In this document: positions 62,457-64,000 of the stretch, piece by piece
How the letters are laid out: each line of letters starts with the position of its first letter
How positions within the stretch are numbered: the stretch's first letter is position 1
Source of the DNA: JBNJGB01 sp051747385
GTDB lineage: Bacteria; Myxococcota_A; UBA9042; PHBI01; JACKFB01
Assembly: GCA_051747385.1 (NCBI GenBank)
Contig: JBNJGB010000005.1
Coordinates: 191,209-255,208 of the forward strand
Direction of reading: 5' to 3'
DNA: 64,000 nucleotides
Translations under genes and position numbers: made by a program
The notes under the pieces: generated by a model
The model's database searches: none
What the model was told of the DNA's origin: nothing
Seen by the model: only the letters and a program-made list of their open reading frames with translations

Positions 62457-63745
62457 GGGGCGAGGTCTCCTACGAAAGGTCGAGCCCCATAACGTCCTGT
62501 CAGGTACCCACGCCCGAAGGCCTCGTTCTTGCGCGCCTTGAAGTCCAACAACGAGTAGAGGTGCGAACCCTGCACACTGTCCTTCTCCGCGAACCAGATC
62601 TGATCCCTTCGGAACAGGTTGGAGTCCAGAAGGGTCGCATCATGGGTCGTGAACACGATCTGCGGTCGCAGCTCGCCTTCGGTCGTCTGCGACCCGTCGA
62701 TCAGCGCGCGGGTCAATGCCGGATGCAGGTTGGCGAAGAGCTCATCGATCAACACGACGTAGCTAGACATCATTGTATCCAGCCACGGACCGGCGAACTC
62801 GAAGAAGGCCTTGGTTCCAGCGGATTCCTGAGTAAGAAGATCGAAGTACCGCTGCGTTCCGTTGGCGTCTGTGTGCAGCGTACGCACCCGCAGCTGGGGC
62901 TCTCGCGTGAGCGCCTGCCGCAAACCTGGTGGGAGTGCCTCAGGCAGGTCGTCAGGACTTATGTCCTCCTCAACCACGCTCAGCCCCTCGATACCGACAT
63001 CAGCTGCACGAAGCAGGTCCTCGACCCGCGCCCGGAACGCCTCATCTTCCAGGCACTTTCGGGCCGTGAACTCCAGCATCGAGACGTACCGCCGCTTCTC
63101 GGAGGGTTTCGGAGGCACGACCGGGACCGCAAACTCACCGATGACTCGAAACTGATGTCTGAACCAACGAGCGACGGCCGATAGCTGCTCATGACCCAGA
63201 TGAGTCGCTACTGCGAGGAACAACGCATTGGGCCTCGTCAGCTCGGCAATTCGAACCTTCTGCCCCTTCAGGTGCGGCCCGAAGTACCAGTCGTCCTTCT
63301 CCTCGCCCTGCCGATGGAACCAGCGTTGCTCCCGGCCCTTGGGGAAGGCATTGAGCCATTCCTCAACCACCCGCGATGGAGTCGCCGCGAAGCCATACTC
63401 GTACCGGACCCCCTCGACGATGAAAATGACCTCCAGAACCGTGGGCTCCTCCGCCCGTGCAGGATCCAGGGCAAACGGTTCCACGGGAATCGGGTCCTCG
63501 GGGCCCAGATCACGGTATGCATCCACGACCATGTACCGGAGCACCCACGCTGCTTGGATGATGTTGCTCTTCCCGCTGGCGTTCGCGCCGTACAAGACAG
63601 CGCTCTTCACGAGCTCGAGATCATCGTCCTCGCTCACCCTGAAGCGGTTTCCGGGATGAACCTGGTCCCGCGAGTACGCGACGAGCGAGAGGCGGCTCTC
63701 CTCCGCGTAGGAGCGGTAGTTGGAAACGCTGAGTTCAACCAGCAT
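62453..63745 (-). CDS. rloA: RloA-like AAA ATPase
   Basis: This protein of about 430 residues starts with MLVELSVSNYRSYAEESRLS and carries Walker A GANASGKSN (residues 53-60). Near the C-terminus are Walker B-like YVVLIDELFANLHPALT and VFTTHDATLLDSNLF, the AAA_15-type ATPase of RloA and AriA-like systems. It overlaps rloB by GTGA. The ATG at 63745 is taken; a TTG twelve bases upstream (63757) is an alternative. A role in phage or foreign-DNA sensing is inferred from family. Confidence 0.85.
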   Translation of the reverse strand: MLVELSVSNYRSYAEESRLSLVAYSRDQVHPGNRFRVSEDDDLELVKSAVLYGANASGKSNIIQAAWVLRYMVVDAYRDLGPEDPIPVEPFALDPARAEEPTVLEVIFIVEGVRYEYGFAATPSRVVEEWLNAFPKGREQRWFHRQGEEKDDWYFGPHLKGQKVRIAELTRPNALFLAVATHLGHEQLSAVARWFRHQFRVIGEFAVPVVPPKPSEKRRYVSMLEFTARKCLEDEAFRARVEDLLRAADVGIEGLSVVEEDISPDDLPEALPPGLRQALTREPQLRVRTLHTDANGTQRYFDLLTQESAGTKAFFEFAGPWLDTMMSSYVVLIDELFANLHPALTRALIDGSQTTEGELRPQIVFTTHDATLLDSNLFRRDQIWFAEKDSVQGSHLYSLLDFKARKNEAFGRGYLTGRYGARPFVGDLAP

Positions 63746-64000
63746 GCCTCTGTCCAACCTCAGACCTGTTCTTGCAGATCATCCGCAAGAAGCGTCTTCA
63801 GTTTGTAACCTGAGAGGCCTTCTCGCGCAAGCGGCAGGTCTGGCAGGCGGGGACCGCTGGAGCCACCCGACGACGAGACCATGGAAATGCTGGCGGGCCT
63901 GCAGCCTGAGTTTCGGGTCGCTGGGCACGGATCAGCACTTCCGGAGCCGGAAGCCTAGCAACGACGGGGACCCTGTTCTCCGGAGGGCCCGAAATCACTA
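63746..64000. other. Right edge of the window, no gene seen
   Basis: These 255 bases upstream of the RloA-like gene contain no convincing coding region or promoter signal. They probably hold the promoter of the rlo pair. Confidence 0.4.

Noticed and set aside
63798..63998. Short minus-strand frame at the window edge
   Set aside because: It has no ribosome site, no family resemblance and a Pro/Arg/Ala-rich composition typical of antisense or non-coding frames.

Overview
The window is GC-rich DNA (about 70 percent by eye) with GTG/TTG starts, ATGA/GTGA gene overlaps, many lipobox proteins, MopE-type Cys/Asp repeats, MORN and RCC1-like arrays and a MYXO-CTERM-like tail. Together these suggest an uncultured member of the Myxococcota or a related former deltaproteobacterial lineage. 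One run of 100 N shows that it is a draft scaffold. No rRNA, complete tRNA or CRISPR array was seen. Most genes are on the minus strand.

Layout. 1-5.6 kb holds a truncated teneurin/RHS-like lipoprotein and an SGNH hydrolase lipoprotein, followed by a scrambled stretch with a partial duplication. 6.1-18.4 kb is a Wzx/Wzy-type exopolysaccharide locus. Its minus arm encodes a Wza-like exporter, a small lipoprotein, a P-loop-less tyrosine-kinase relative, a Wzz/GumC-like co-polymerase, a polymerase/ligase, a flippase and a polysaccharide deacetylase. Its plus arm encodes two GT4 glycosyltransferases, a GT2-phosphoglycosyltransferase fusion behind a good sigma-54 element, and a STAS protein. 18.4-23.3 kb is a membrane-organisation operon: NfeD protease, short NfeD, FloA flotillin and two unassigned proteins. 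23.6-29.3 kb encodes a MORN-repeat protein, a lipase-like lipoprotein and a ferredoxin:thioredoxin-reductase-like protein. 29.3-31.0 kb is gene-poor, with a 45-bp minisatellite and decayed genes.

31.0-50.6 kb encodes surface proteins: an alpha-helical repeat/beta-barrel protein, a Rossmann-fold enzyme, a 2,991-residue repeat protein with an RCC1-like array, a MopE-Kelch lipoprotein of about 2,200 residues that spans the N gap, and a lipoprotein.

50.9-63.8 kb is a defence island on one strand. It encodes an AAA ATPase plus RloB pair, then type I HsdM and HsdS, a DUF262 stub, a second ATPase plus TOPRIM-like pair, an acidic helical protein, HsdR and an M48/YgjP-like metallopeptidase. Nearly every junction overlaps by a few bases, so this is probably a translationally coupled unit combining classical restriction with one or two extra ATPase-nuclease modules. 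It is the best candidate for an undescribed system in the window.
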